Below are positions 7,690 through 15,961 of a stretch of 22,436 nt of DNA, in pieces. The DNA comes from a bacterium (GTDB lineage: Bacteria > CSSED10-310 > JAJRTK01), in assembly GCA_024278345.1 (NCBI GenBank), contig JAJRTK010000079.1, forward strand, positions 1 through 22,436, read 5' to 3'. The notes beneath the pieces were generated by a model. That model made no database searches, had not been told where the DNA came from, and worked only from the letters and a program-made list of their open reading frames with translations. Within the stretch, counting starts at the first letter, position 1. Every line of letters begins with the position of its first letter. Position numbers and translations under genes: made by a program.

Positions 7690-7980
7690 GCGCGAGGATC
7701 TTTGGGGGAGTGGGTGGTGAGCGGCGCGGATTTGGAGGTGCGGAGGGCGTTCGAGGAGTGGCTAAAGCGTCTGCTGTTGCCGTCGAAAAGACTGGAAAAG
7801 AAGGAACTATCCAGCCTTGGGCTGGAGGAGGCAAGAACGATGCTGGCGGAACGAGTCCGAGAATGGACCCGGGAGTGGGTGGAGGAAGGCAAGAAAGAGG
7901 GGCTGGAAAAGGGGCAGGAAAAGGGGCGAGAGGAGGGCCTGAGAAAAGGGGTTGTGAGGGGGGGCCGGGCGCCCTCATGA
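7690..7980 (+). pseudogene. 3' fragment of an Rpn-family putative nuclease/transposase
   Basis: The frame ending at 7980 encodes the typical tail of Rpn-like (PD-(D/E)XK, 'recombination-promoting nuclease') proteins: an EVRRAFEEWLKRLLLP segment, a LEEARTMLAERVREWTREW helix and a highly charged Lys/Glu/Gly repeat tail. The nuclease domain, normally some 200 residues, is absent: the recognisable part begins near 7699, right after a REP-like palindrome, and upstream in-frame residues belong to the reductase's 3' end in another frame. The fragment ends overlapping the last codons of the convergent peptidase gene. I infer a relic truncated by recombination at the palindrome. A short expressed peptide from an internal GTG cannot be excluded. 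Confidence 0.65.
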
Positions 7981-9372
7981 AGATCGCATTGCGTTCCGCC
8001 CCCGCTCCATGGCCTCCGGGGATTTCGGAATGGCCACGCTCAGATTTTCCGGGTCTCCAGCCGTCACCAGAATGTCGTCCTCGATGCGGATGCCGCCAAA
8101 GCCCATGTGGCGATCAACGCGGGCAAAATCCACCTGGTCCCGGAAGGTCTCCCGAAACTCCCGGTTCTCAAGGATGGAAGCCGCGAAATAGATGCCCGGC
8201 TCCACGGTGAGGACGTGGCCCGGCTCCAGCCGGGTCTCGTTTCTCAGGTATTTCAGTCCCATCCTTTCGTCCTTGCGGTTTTTCAGGTACTCCGCCCCTC
8301 TCATCAGGGAATCCATGTCATGGGTATCGAGGCCCAGGGGATGGCTGGTCCCGTGGGGATAGAAGAGGGCGACGGCGCCCGATTCCACGAGATCACCCAC
8401 GGATCCACGGAGGAGTCCTACCTCCCGGAGACCCTCGGCAAGTATGCTCGCCGCTGCCCGGTGAACGTCGGCATAAGTGGATCCCGCCCCGCAAGCATCA
8501 ATGCCAGCGGTCTCGGCGGCAAGCGCGATCCCATAGAGATCCCGCTGGAACGGCGTGAGCTTCCCGGAAACAGGGAAAGTGCGGGTCACATCGGACGCAT
8601 ATCCCGATGGCGCCGCCGCTGCCGCGTCCACCAGCAAAAGCTGCCCGACCTCCAGGGTGTTCTCGTAGCTCTCGCAGTGGAGCACATCGCCCCGGACGGT
8701 TACGATGGCCTCGTACGCTTCGGCGAAATCGGCCTCCAGGAACGCGGCCCAGAGCTCCCTGGCAAGCTCCTGCTCCTTGACGCCAGGGCGGCACGCCGCG
8801 AAGAGCCGCCGATGCCCCTCGGCCGTGACCTCCACCGCCCGCCGGATTTCCGCCACTTCGGTCGGGGACTTCACGGAGCGGTGCCGTGCGGCCACCTCCC
8901 TTAGCGCCTGAGAATCGCGCTCCTCTTCGTGCTCCGCCACTGGATCAAGGGCGAGCCCCGTCCACTCCCGGAGCCGTGCCATGGCCCGCGCATCCTCAAT
9001 GGCCAACGCATGGATGGGGCGGGCCTCGACCTGGAGCCTCTCCAGGATTTCCGGCAGCTTCTCCATGGCCAGGAGGCGGTGGGCGCCGTGGAGCTCACAA
9101 AGTTCATCGAAGGATTCGAATTGCCCGTGCCAGAGAGCGGCATTGGGAGCGGGTGCCGGCAGAAAAAGCGTGTACTGCCCGTCAAGGAAGAGGGCCGCGG
9201 CGCCAGGAAGCCGGCAACCAGTGTAGTAGAGGAAGGTGCTCTCCTGGCGAAACCGGAGCCGAACACTGCTGCTATTGCCGTGCGGCGCATGGTTTCCCAC
9301 AAGGAGAACAGGGTCGGGAAGCTCGGCTTGGAGACGCTCTCTGCGAGTCGAGATTTCAGCCTGTGGGATCAT
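7975..9372 (-). CDS. Xaa-Pro aminopeptidase, M24B family
   Basis: The 465-residue product removes N-terminal residues preceding proline, using two metal ions. The N-terminal domain (about 1-170) contains the segments expected of PepP-like proteins (RLRFRQESTFLYYTG, then ALFLDGQYTLFLP). The catalytic pita-bread domain carries all five metal ligands: Asp249, Asp261, His344 in GTSHPLGLD, Glu391 in TVEPGIYF and Glu431 in RIEDD. There is no signal peptide, so it is probably cytoplasmic and completes degradation of imported peptides. The ATG at 9372 is preceded by GAGG at a 6-nt spacing; the frame stays open to 9702 but the added residues look non-conserved. A possible TATAAA -10 box lies at 9428-9433 on the minus strand. 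Its last codons overlap the Rpn fragment on the other strand. Confidence 0.94.
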   Translation of the reverse strand: MIPQAEISTRRERLQAELPDPVLLVGNHAPHGNSSSVRLRFRQESTFLYYTGCRLPGAAALFLDGQYTLFLPAPAPNAALWHGQFESFDELCELHGAHRLLAMEKLPEILERLQVEARPIHALAIEDARAMARLREWTGLALDPVAEHEEERDSQALREVAARHRSVKSPTEVAEIRRAVEVTAEGHRRLFAACRPGVKEQELARELWAAFLEADFAEAYEAIVTVRGDVLHCESYENTLEVGQLLLVDAAAAAPSGYASDVTRTFPVSGKLTPFQRDLYGIALAAETAGIDACGAGSTYADVHRAAASILAEGLREVGLLRGSVGDLVESGAVALFYPHGTSHPLGLDTHDMDSLMRGAEYLKNRKDERMGLKYLRNETRLEPGHVLTVEPGIYFAASILENREFRETFRDQVDFARVDRHMGFGGIRIEDDILVTAGDPENLSVAIPKSPEAMERGRNAMRSS

Positions 9373-9482
9373 GGCAACCTCGCTTCGGTGGGGCAGGTTG
9401 AAAGGACAGGGCGAATGGGAAACCCCGTTTATACCACGCATGGGCCGGACGTTGAAAGCAAATGAGCCAATCTTCCTTTGGG

Positions 9483-9541
9483 TTGCATTCCGCTCACGTC
9501 GTGCGCCGTCCGGCACCCGCCGCTCGCCCATCACCGCCGAC
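9483..9541. repeat. Dispersed ~57-bp repeat, copy A
   Basis: The stretch beginning TTGCATTCCGCTCAC and ending ATCACCGCCG matches, with small substitutions and one short gap, the stretch at 22348-22403. It starts 111 nt upstream of the Xaa-Pro aminopeptidase start. Function unknown; it may be a regulatory or mobile short repeat. Confidence 0.6.
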
Positions 9542-9580
9542 GGAGCCCATCGATCAGCCCTTCTAACCTCGATAACCAAC

Positions 9581-9609
9581 TTGACTTCTAACGGATGGCA
9601 TACGAAAAT
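9581..9609 (+). promoter_or_regulatory. Possible promoter of the Uma2 gene
   Basis: TTGACT at 9581-9586 is followed after 17 nt by GAAAAT. The -35 is good and the -10 poor. The leader to the ATG at 9701 would be about 85 nt. Confidence 0.3.
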
Positions 9610-9700
9610 GAGGCTACAGGGAGCATTCCAAAATAAGGAGCGGTTCTTGACGCTGCTCTTTATTGAACCAACCGCCTTCCAACCCAGGAGGGTCTCTTTC

Positions 9701-10459
9701 ATGAGTCTTGTGGAATCCCCCCCGATGGCGGCGATCCCGGAAACGATCGTCTATCCCGACACGGATGGTCAACCCATGGCGGAAAATGACTGGCAGCGTG
9801 AACTGATCGTGGACTGCATCCAGGTACTCGAAGAGCATTACCGAGACCGACAAGATGTCTATGTCTCCGGCGATCTCCTGGTCTACTACCAGGAAGGAGA
9901 GCCGCGGCTGCGGGTGGCTCCGGACGTTCTGGTCGTCCACGGCGTGGAGAAAAAGAAACGGAAGAGCTACTTCATCTGGAGGGAAGAGAAAGCGCTGGAC
10001 CTGGTCATCGAGATTGCGTCCGACTCCACGTGGCTCCGTGATTTGACAGAGAAGTCGGTTCTCTACCATGAAATCGGGGTTCAGGAGTATTTCCTGTTCG
10101 ACAGCACCGGTGAGCGTTTTGGGCCGCTCCTTGCGATGAAGCGAAGGAATGGGCGCTTGGAGGAGGAAGAGCCGGATGAGCGTGGGCGGATCCTGAGCGA
10201 GGTCCTCGGCCTGGAGCTGGGCGAATCTGAAGGTCGGTTACGGTTTTATCTTCCGGGAGAGGCGAAGCCATTGCCAACCCCCGGGGAACAGGCGAAGCAA
10301 GAGGCGGCCCGAGCGGAGCGGGAAGCGGCCCGAGCAGAGCGGGAAGCGGCCCGAGCAGAGCGGGAAGCGGCCCGAGCAGCTATTGCAGAGGCTGAAAGAA
10401 ACCGCGCCTTGGAGCGGATCCGGGAGCTGGAAGCTCAGTTGACCGCCTTGCGGGGATAA
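9701..10459 (+). CDS. Uma2 family putative endonuclease with coiled-coil tail
   Basis: The 252-residue product belongs to the Uma2/DUF820 family, which has a PD-(D/E)XK nuclease-like fold and no firmly known role. Visible family features are APDVLVV with Pro74-Asp75, the LDLVIEIASDST segment with Glu104, Lys118, and HEIGVQEYFLFD near 123-134. Residues about 200-227 are a heptad repeat of EAARAER encoded by near-identical 21-bp DNA repeats, followed by a coiled coil to the end. AGGAGGG at 9686-9692, 8 nt before the ATG, decides the start. Such genes are often present in many copies per genome and are frequently exchanged. The tandem heptads probably change in number between strains by slippage. 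No partner gene is evident. Confidence 0.88.
   Translation: MSLVESPPMAAIPETIVYPDTDGQPMAENDWQRELIVDCIQVLEEHYRDRQDVYVSGDLLVYYQEGEPRLRVAPDVLVVHGVEKKKRKSYFIWREEKALDLVIEIASDSTWLRDLTEKSVLYHEIGVQEYFLFDSTGERFGPLLAMKRRNGRLEEEEPDERGRILSEVLGLELGESEGRLRFYLPGEAKPLPTPGEQAKQEAARAEREAARAEREAARAEREAARAAIAEAERNRALERIRELEAQLTALRG
10299..10380 (+). repeat. 21-bp tandem repeats within the Uma2 gene
   Basis: Roughly four copies of a GCGGCCCGAGC(A/G)GAGCGGGAA unit encode the EAARAER heptads. Copies are nearly identical at the DNA level, which suggests recent expansion by slippage. Confidence 0.8.
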
Positions 10460-10475
10460 GCGGAGCGCGGGTTTT

Positions 10476-10487
10476 CCAAAGCTTTGG
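10476..10487. promoter_or_regulatory. 12-bp perfect palindrome after the Uma2 gene
   Basis: CCAAAGCTTTGG lies 16 bp past the stop codon. It could contribute to a weak transcription stop, but no T-tract follows; its role is uncertain. Confidence 0.2.
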
Positions 10488-10567
10488 CCGGAAGGAAGAA
10501 AAGAAAGCGATCTGCTGCTATACTGCGACGTATCGTCAGGCCGTGGGGCTGAGTGTTGCCCTTGACC

Positions 10568-10822
10568 GGACGCTTCTTTGGCCTCGGTCATGGTACCGGC
10601 CACCCGAAAAAAGCGCGCGGCGCACAAAGAGGGGTCCAGGGAGCTGGCTCCCTGGCGTGGGTCTGATGCCGAGCGTAAGCGAGACGCGGCACAAGGGGCC
10701 GCAGCGCAAGCTCCCAGCGGAGGTCCGGAGGCGGAGCCTCCGCCGGGTTCCAGGGCTGGAAGCCCCGGGGCGGCGTCTGAAATCTGAACCGTGGCCGGTA
10801 CCATGACCGAGGACGCTTCTTT
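10568..10822. mobile_element. MITE-like foldback element with 22-bp terminal inverted repeats
   Basis: The 22 bp at 10582-10603 (CCTCGGTCATGGTACCGGCC plus AC) is the exact reverse complement of 10791-10812. The 12-bp direct repeat GGACGCTTCTTT lies at 10568-10579 and 10811-10822, on either side, overlapping the right inverted repeat by 2 bp, as expected for a 10-12 bp target duplication. The interior has no credible gene but several hairpins: CCAGGGAG/CTCCCTGG at 10636-10655 and GGAGGC/GCCTCC at 10727-10741. The first hairpin stem is the same as one at 5373. The structure suggests a non-autonomous element moved by an unknown transposase, or a large foldback made by recombination. It sits 70 bp upstream of the radical SAM gene. 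Confidence 0.6.
10730..10765 (-). repeat. 36-bp module, copy 1
   Basis: This 36-bp segment, inside the foldback element, is the exact reverse complement of 15862-15897. It contains two small palindromes (around CCAGGGCTGGAAGCCC and GGCGGAGCCTCCGCC). Confidence 0.85.
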
Positions 10823-10892
10823 TTCTTCACGGTGGCTCCAGACGGCGTGCGGTTTTCTCAAGGCGTGCCAATCCTAAACGAGGCTCGAGGCC

Positions 10893-13688
10893 ATGAAACA
10901 TTCCTATGCCGACCTTCTGTTCGATGTCCAGAAACCCGCTCGCTACGTGGGGGGAGAAGTGGGATCGCGTGTGCCGGACTACGAAACCGCCCAAGTTTCC
11001 ATGGCGTTGGCGTTTCCCGACCTCTACGATATCGGGATGAGCCACTTGGGGACGAAGATCCTCTACAAGATCCTGACGGAGCAACCGTCGGTGGCCGTGG
11101 AACGGGTCTTTTGTCCGGCCATCGACCTGGAGGCACTGTTGCGAGAACGCGAGCTTCCCTTAGTGACCCTGGAGACGGGTCGCCCCCTTGGGGAGTTCGA
11201 CGTGGTGGGTTTTTCTCTTCAGTACGAGATGACCTATACCAATGTCTTGACCATGTTGGATTTGGGGGGGATTCCCTTGCGTGCCGAGGATCGTGGGGAA
11301 GGCGACCCGCTGGTGTTGGGCGGGGGGCCTACGGCGACACATCCCGAGCCCATGGCGCCCTTCTTTGATGCCTTTCTTATCGGTGATGGCGAGGAAAAGC
11401 TGCTGGAGCTACTTCTTCGGTGGGCAGCTCTCGGAGTGCGCGGCCTTGGCCGGCGGGAAAAGCTGGTGTCGCTGGCGCGCCTGGGCGGGGTTTATTGTCC
11501 GGGGCTGTACCGGACGAAGCTCGACGAATCCGCCGGCTTCGAGGTGGTGGATGCGCCTTTGGAGGCAAAGGTACCCACGGTGGTGAAGCGAACTTGGATC
11601 ACCGACTTGGAGCGGTATCCGTTTCCCGATGATTCGCCTGTTCCGGTGGCAGAGGCGGTTTTTGATCGGATGGCCATCGAGATCGCCCGGGGCTGTACCG
11701 AGGGCTGCCGCTTCTGCCAGGCCGGGATGATCTACCGGCCTGTCCGGGAACGGAGTCCCAAGTCCATCGTGGACACCTTGCTCCGCTCCATCAAAAAGGG
11801 CGGCTATGATGAGGTGGGGCTCACGAGTCTTTCCACGGCTGACTATTCCTGTATCTCGCCGCTGGTGCGGTCGGCCATGGCCGAGCTGACCCGAAGAAAG
11901 GTAAGTCTCTCGGTGTCGAGCCTTCGGGCTTACGGTTTGGATGAGGGGCTTCTGGACGAGATCGCCGGGGTCCGGGCGACGGGTTTGACCTTTGCGCCGG
12001 AGGCGGGAACCCAGAGGCTTCGAGACGTCATCAACAAGAATATCACTGACCTGGATATCTTGCAGTCGGCGGAGCGGGTTTTTTCCAGGGGCTGGCAGCG
12101 CATAAAGCTCTATTTCATGATTGGGCTACCTACGGAGACCGAGGCCGACGTGGAGGGAATCCTCGATCTGGCGGAAGAATGCTTTCGCGTGGGGCGGAAA
12201 CACCATCGCCCCGGGCGGCTGAAAGTCACGGTGAGTGTCTCATCTCACGTGGCCAAACCCCACACTCCGTTTCAGTGGGCGGCCATGGACTCCATGGAGC
12301 TGCTCTTGGAGAAACAGGCGCTCCTTCGCGATGGCTGCCGCCGTGCGCGGCTCCAGTTTCGGAGCCACGACGTTCGGGTGAGCTACGTGGAGGCTTTGCT
12401 GGCGCGGGGCGACCGTCGCACGGGAGCCCTGGTGGAGAAGGCGTGGCGTCGGGGAGCTCGTTTTGATAGCTGGGACGAGCATTTCGATTGGGGGCTCTGG
12501 CGGAAGGCCCTCGACGAGTGGATCCAGGATGAGGGGATCGATTTGGGGCGCTGGACGGCAGAGATTCCCGTGGGCGCACGCCTCCCATGGGACCATATCG
12601 ATGTTGGATTGGAGGCTGGATTCCTGGAAACGGAGTGGAGGCGTGCGCGCCGGGAAAAGGTGAGTCCACCGTGTGGAAAAGCGTACGGCCAGCAGGTGCA
12701 TCACACGAATCTTGCGGTCGCTCGGGAGGACCGGAGAAAGCTGATTTGTTACGACTGTGGCGTGGTCTGCGATCTGGAGGAGATGCGATCCGAAAGGCTG
12801 ATCTTCCTGGAAGAAATGGGTGCGGATGCGCCCGCGCCGGTCGGGACAGGCCTGAATCGGCGCCTGTCGCTGAGCAAGAAGGGGAAAGGGAGCCAGAACC
12901 TTTTACAGCAGCGGGACAAGCAGGGGTACCGGCTGGTTTACACGAAACTTGGCAGGGCTAGATTCCAGGGGCATCTGGACACTGTTCGCGAGCTGCCGCG
13001 CATCCTGCGCCGCGCAGGGCTCGAACTTTTCTATTCCAGCGGCTACCACCCGATGCCGGCCATGAGCTTCGCTCCGGCGCCAAGACTTGGGGTGCAATGT
13101 CTCCGGGAGGTCGTGGACATCGGAGTTTGCGGAGATATTCCGCCCGCGGAAATCCTACATTCGCTCCACGGGGCGTCGCCCGAGGGCTTCAAGTTTCTGG
13201 ATTGCCGGGCGGTGCGGCCCGGATGCCGCGGGTTGTCGAAGATCGTCCGTGGTGTTGATGCCGCCGCTTTCTTGGGGAAAAAGGAGATGGAGGAAACCGG
13301 CGGTTTGGAATCTATCGAGGCGGCGTTGGCCTGGGCGTTGGCGGCGGAGAAACTGGAGCATGGCTGCATCAGAAAGGGAAAAGAGCGGCTGATCGATCTG
13401 CGGGGCGGGATCGCGGAGTTGGCGCTCTGGAGCTCGGATCGCCTCGTCGCGGCCATCCATGACGCCCTCAGGCCCGTTGAGAAGTCGATGTTCCCCCTCA
13501 TCGATCTCGACGGAGTGGAGGCGGCCATCTTTGTCCGGCGATTGCAGCCTCCTGGCCTACAGCCCAGGATGGCGGAGATCGTCCGGGCGGTGACGGGGCT
13601 TCGCCTGCCTCCCACCAGGATTGTCAGGCTGGGGATTGTGGCCGAGCTTCCGTCGGGCGACCTGGGCCGGCCCATTGAGGCCTTGTAG
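10893..13688 (+). CDS. B12-binding-type radical SAM protein fused to DUF2344 (TIGR03960/TIGR03936)
   Basis: The 931-residue protein has three parts. Residues 1-250 match the TIGR03960 N-terminus (DLYDIGMSHLGTKILY, GFSLQYEMTYTNVL, GGGPTATHPEP). The radical SAM core carries the CX3CX2C cluster motif Cys268, Cys272, Cys275 in ARGCTEGCRFCQAGMIYRP. Residues about 679-900 are the DUF2344/TIGR03936 domain (YRLVYTKLGRARFQGHLD, then SSGYHPMPAMSFAP). Between them lies a further cysteine group: Cys594, Cys619, Cys622, Cys626 with His603/His604, possibly a metal or second iron-sulfur site. The family is widespread, often beside ribonuclease G and ribosomal protein L21/L27 genes, and its reaction is unknown; here those neighbours are absent. 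GAGG lies 9 nt before the ATG. The classical DxHxxG cobalamin motif was not seen, so cobalamin binding is assumed from the family name only. Confidence 0.93.
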   Translation: MKHSYADLLFDVQKPARYVGGEVGSRVPDYETAQVSMALAFPDLYDIGMSHLGTKILYKILTEQPSVAVERVFCPAIDLEALLRERELPLVTLETGRPLGEFDVVGFSLQYEMTYTNVLTMLDLGGIPLRAEDRGEGDPLVLGGGPTATHPEPMAPFFDAFLIGDGEEKLLELLLRWAALGVRGLGRREKLVSLARLGGVYCPGLYRTKLDESAGFEVVDAPLEAKVPTVVKRTWITDLERYPFPDDSPVPVAEAVFDRMAIEIARGCTEGCRFCQAGMIYRPVRERSPKSIVDTLLRSIKKGGYDEVGLTSLSTADYSCISPLVRSAMAELTRRKVSLSVSSLRAYGLDEGLLDEIAGVRATGLTFAPEAGTQRLRDVINKNITDLDILQSAERVFSRGWQRIKLYFMIGLPTETEADVEGILDLAEECFRVGRKHHRPGRLKVTVSVSSHVAKPHTPFQWAAMDSMELLLEKQALLRDGCRRARLQFRSHDVRVSYVEALLARGDRRTGALVEKAWRRGARFDSWDEHFDWGLWRKALDEWIQDEGIDLGRWTAEIPVGARLPWDHIDVGLEAGFLETEWRRARREKVSPPCGKAYGQQVHHTNLAVAREDRRKLICYDCGVVCDLEEMRSERLIFLEEMGADAPAPVGTGLNRRLSLSKKGKGSQNLLQQRDKQGYRLVYTKLGRARFQGHLDTVRELPRILRRAGLELFYSSGYHPMPAMSFAPAPRLGVQCLREVVDIGVCGDIPPAEILHSLHGASPEGFKFLDCRAVRPGCRGLSKIVRGVDAAAFLGKKEMEETGGLESIEAALAWALAAEKLEHGCIRKGKERLIDLRGGIAELALWSSDRLVAAIHDALRPVEKSMFPLIDLDGVEAAIFVRRLQPPGLQPRMAEIVRAVTGLRLPPTRIVRLGIVAELPSGDLGRPIEAL

Positions 13689-13850
13689 ATCAAGGAACGT
13701 GGCGAGTGGCGGCGGCCGGATGGCCGGTGACGGGAGCGGAAGTCAACCCAAAAGAAGATCAGGCGGATTGTTTCCCCTTGCGTTTGATGCGTGATACGAC
13801 CTTAGTCTCAGGTTTGGGAGTGCTTTTTCCGCGCTGCGGGGGTGCCGGTG

Positions 13851-15746
13851 ATGTGTGGAATCTGTGGGATATACCATCCTTTGGACGCGGAGCCCGTGGA
13901 TGGTGAGCTTGTGGCAAAGATGACCGCGACGATGGCTCATCGCGGGCCGGATGCGGGGGATGTGTGGACGGATGGGGTCATCGGGCTCGGACACCGGCGG
14001 CTCCGGATTGTTGATCTCCTTGGTGGTCAACAGCGGATGGTTTCCCATGAGACAGGTGTGGTCATTTCTTTTAATGGGGAGATTTACAATTTTCGAGCGC
14101 TACAAGAGGAGTTGGCCGGCCTGGGATCGGTTTTTCGGCACCAGAGCGATACCGAGGTGATTCTCAAGGCCTATGAAACCTGGGGCGACCGGTGTGTGGA
14201 ACGATTTCAAGGGATGTTTGCCTTCGCCATCTGGGATCCTGGGCGGCGGCGCTTGTTTGTAGCTCGGGATCGCTTTGGGATCAAACCTTTTTACTACTCC
14301 TACGACGGTGGAAGATTCTGTTTTTCATCGGAAATCAAGGGGCTCCTGGCGGTGCCCTGGGTATCGCGGGAAATCGATCCCGACGCCATGGAGGAATTCC
14401 TGTCGCGGCAGTACGTGCCTGGGCCGGGGACGATTTTTCGGAAGATCGACCAATGTGTGGCAGGACATCGTCTGGTTTGCGACCGGACTGGAGTTTCCCA
14501 GGCTCCCTTTTGGTGTTTGCGTCAGGTCCCCCACGGATTGATCGGGGAAGACCTCGCCAAAGAAACCCTGTCCCGGTTCCGGAAGGCTGTCCAGGAACAT
14601 CTGGTCAGCGACGTTTCCGTGGGTGCGTTTCTCAGCGGAGGCCTTGATTCAAGCCTTGTGGTGGGTCTCATGCAGCGGGAGGCCTCCAAGCCCATCAAGA
14701 CATTCTCCGTTGGCATCAAGGGACTTCCCGCCTATTCCGAGCTCTCCCATGCTCGGAAGGTTGCCCGGTGGTTCGGCACGGAGCACCACGACTTGATGCT
14801 GGGTCCTGATGCCGTGATCTCCCACCTCCAGCAGACCGTGGAGCAGATGGATGAGCCCTTTGCCGACTATGCGGCGCTTCCCACCTACTTGCTGTCGCGG
14901 CTGGCCTCGAGATACGTGAAGGTCGTCTTGACCGGGGAGGGCGCCGACGAGCTGTTCGGGGGGTACCGGCGATACTTGACCTCCTGGATTCCGGCGCATT
15001 TTCGCCAATGGAGAAGGCTCCCCGCAAGGGTCTGGCGGAGCCTCTTGATCCGATCCGCGCAACCTCCAACCGAAGCCGCCAAAACCGCCGAATTCGGCGG
15101 GAATCACGAAGTTTGGGAATCCGGAGAATCCCTGGAGAAGCACCTGGGCTACCGTTCGACCTATCTTTTCCGCCGCCGGGAGTTGCGTGGGCTCTTGGAA
15201 CAAAGCAGAAGGCGCGAAAAGGCCATGCATGGCGATAGCCCACATCGGGAGAGCGGACAAACATCGGGAAAAGGGGACCTTCTCAACCAGTTCATGCGCG
15301 CCGACATCCAGACTTGGCTCCCGGACAATCTGTTGAAAAAGGTCGATCGGATGTCTATGTTGGCGTCGGTGGAGGCGCGGGTTCCCTATCTGGATCACGA
15401 GTTCGTGGAGTTCGTGATGTCGATTCCCGGATCCGTCAAGATCGACCCGTGGCGCCAGAGAACGAAGGTGCTGCTCAAGTCCGTGGCTCAGGGGCTCTTG
15501 CCGCCAGAGATCATCCACCGCAAGAAGCAGGGGTTCACGGTGCCTGTCAACGAGTGGCTTCGGGACGAGCTAAGAGAACTGAGCCACGACCTTCTTCTGT
15601 CAAGCTCGGCACGGTTTACGACCTTCTGCCGGCGCGCTGCCGTGCTCCGTCTTCTTCGGGAGCACCAGGAAGGCCGCCCACACGGTCGAAAGATCTGGGG
15701 CTTGCTGGTTCTGGAGATGTGGTGCCAAGCCACTGGAGTCGGTTAG
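13851..15746 (+). CDS. asnB: Asparagine synthase (glutamine-hydrolysing), AsnB family
   Basis: The 631-residue product has a class II glutamine amidotransferase domain, with the nucleophile Cys2 directly after the initiator Met (MCGICGIY), SFNGEIYN and RFGIKPFYY, followed by an ATP-pyrophosphatase synthetase domain with SGGLDSS at 262-268. The start at 13851 was chosen over an in-frame GTG at 13842 because the Cys must be exposed at the N-terminus. A GGGGG at 13838-13842 could serve as ribosome binding site. AsnB catalyses ATP-dependent amidation of aspartate using glutamine. Paralogues that lie in polysaccharide clusters may amidate sugars or cell-surface components instead; the flippase gene 215 bp downstream makes this possible. 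Which substrate is used cannot be decided from sequence. Confidence 0.92.
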   Translation: MCGICGIYHPLDAEPVDGELVAKMTATMAHRGPDAGDVWTDGVIGLGHRRLRIVDLLGGQQRMVSHETGVVISFNGEIYNFRALQEELAGLGSVFRHQSDTEVILKAYETWGDRCVERFQGMFAFAIWDPGRRRLFVARDRFGIKPFYYSYDGGRFCFSSEIKGLLAVPWVSREIDPDAMEEFLSRQYVPGPGTIFRKIDQCVAGHRLVCDRTGVSQAPFWCLRQVPHGLIGEDLAKETLSRFRKAVQEHLVSDVSVGAFLSGGLDSSLVVGLMQREASKPIKTFSVGIKGLPAYSELSHARKVARWFGTEHHDLMLGPDAVISHLQQTVEQMDEPFADYAALPTYLLSRLASRYVKVVLTGEGADELFGGYRRYLTSWIPAHFRQWRRLPARVWRSLLIRSAQPPTEAAKTAEFGGNHEVWESGESLEKHLGYRSTYLFRRRELRGLLEQSRRREKAMHGDSPHRESGQTSGKGDLLNQFMRADIQTWLPDNLLKKVDRMSMLASVEARVPYLDHEFVEFVMSIPGSVKIDPWRQRTKVLLKSVAQGLLPPEIIHRKKQGFTVPVNEWLRDELRELSHDLLLSSSARFTTFCRRAAVLRLLREHQEGRPHGRKIWGLLVLEMWCQATGVG

Positions 15747-15861
15747 ACCCGCCGGATCCGCGGGAAAGTCCGCTACTTCGAGGCGGTGGGCATCGGTGGT
15801 GCCTTCGGCGGCTCTCGCTACTCATCGCCCCGGCACCCGGTGAATTTAGGATCCGGCGCCA

Positions 15862-15897
15862 GGGCTTCCAGCCCTGGAACCCGGCGGAGGCTCCGCC
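15862..15897 (+). repeat. 36-bp module, copy 2
   Basis: Identical to the reverse complement of 10730-10765. Here it lies in the 215-bp gap between the asparagine synthase and flippase genes, with an extended stem CCAGGGCT/AGCCCTGG at 15860-15878. The rest of the gap shows no clear promoter. Confidence 0.85.
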
Positions 15898-15961
15898 CCT
15901 CCGCAAGTGGGTGGAGTCCGCGTTTTTCTGTTCTAGGACCTTCAAATGAGGGATTGGGTGG

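Noticed and set aside
7558-7698. Upstream part of the Rpn-fragment frame as a real N-terminus
   Set aside because: It overlaps the 3' end of the acyl-CoA reductase and the REP-like palindrome, and shows no nuclease motif.
4809-7892. Long open frame on the minus strand opposite the acyl-CoA reductase
   Set aside because: It runs through repeat arrays and antisense to two clear genes, and its translation is arginine/glycine/proline-rich without a recognisable domain; it results from high GC.
9236-9700. N-terminal extension of the Uma2 protein
   Set aside because: It overlaps the Xaa-Pro aminopeptidase start and a dispersed repeat, while AGGAGGG clearly marks the ATG at 9701.
10238-10861. Minus-strand open frame across the Uma2 repeats and foldback element
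   Set aside because: Its translation consists of repeat-derived Ser/Gly/Arg/Pro stretches and it crosses the inverted repeat.
13689-13850. Promoter or terminator between the radical SAM and asparagine synthase genes
   Set aside because: Only weak -35/-10-like words and a short CCGG/CCGG hairpin without a T-tract are visible.
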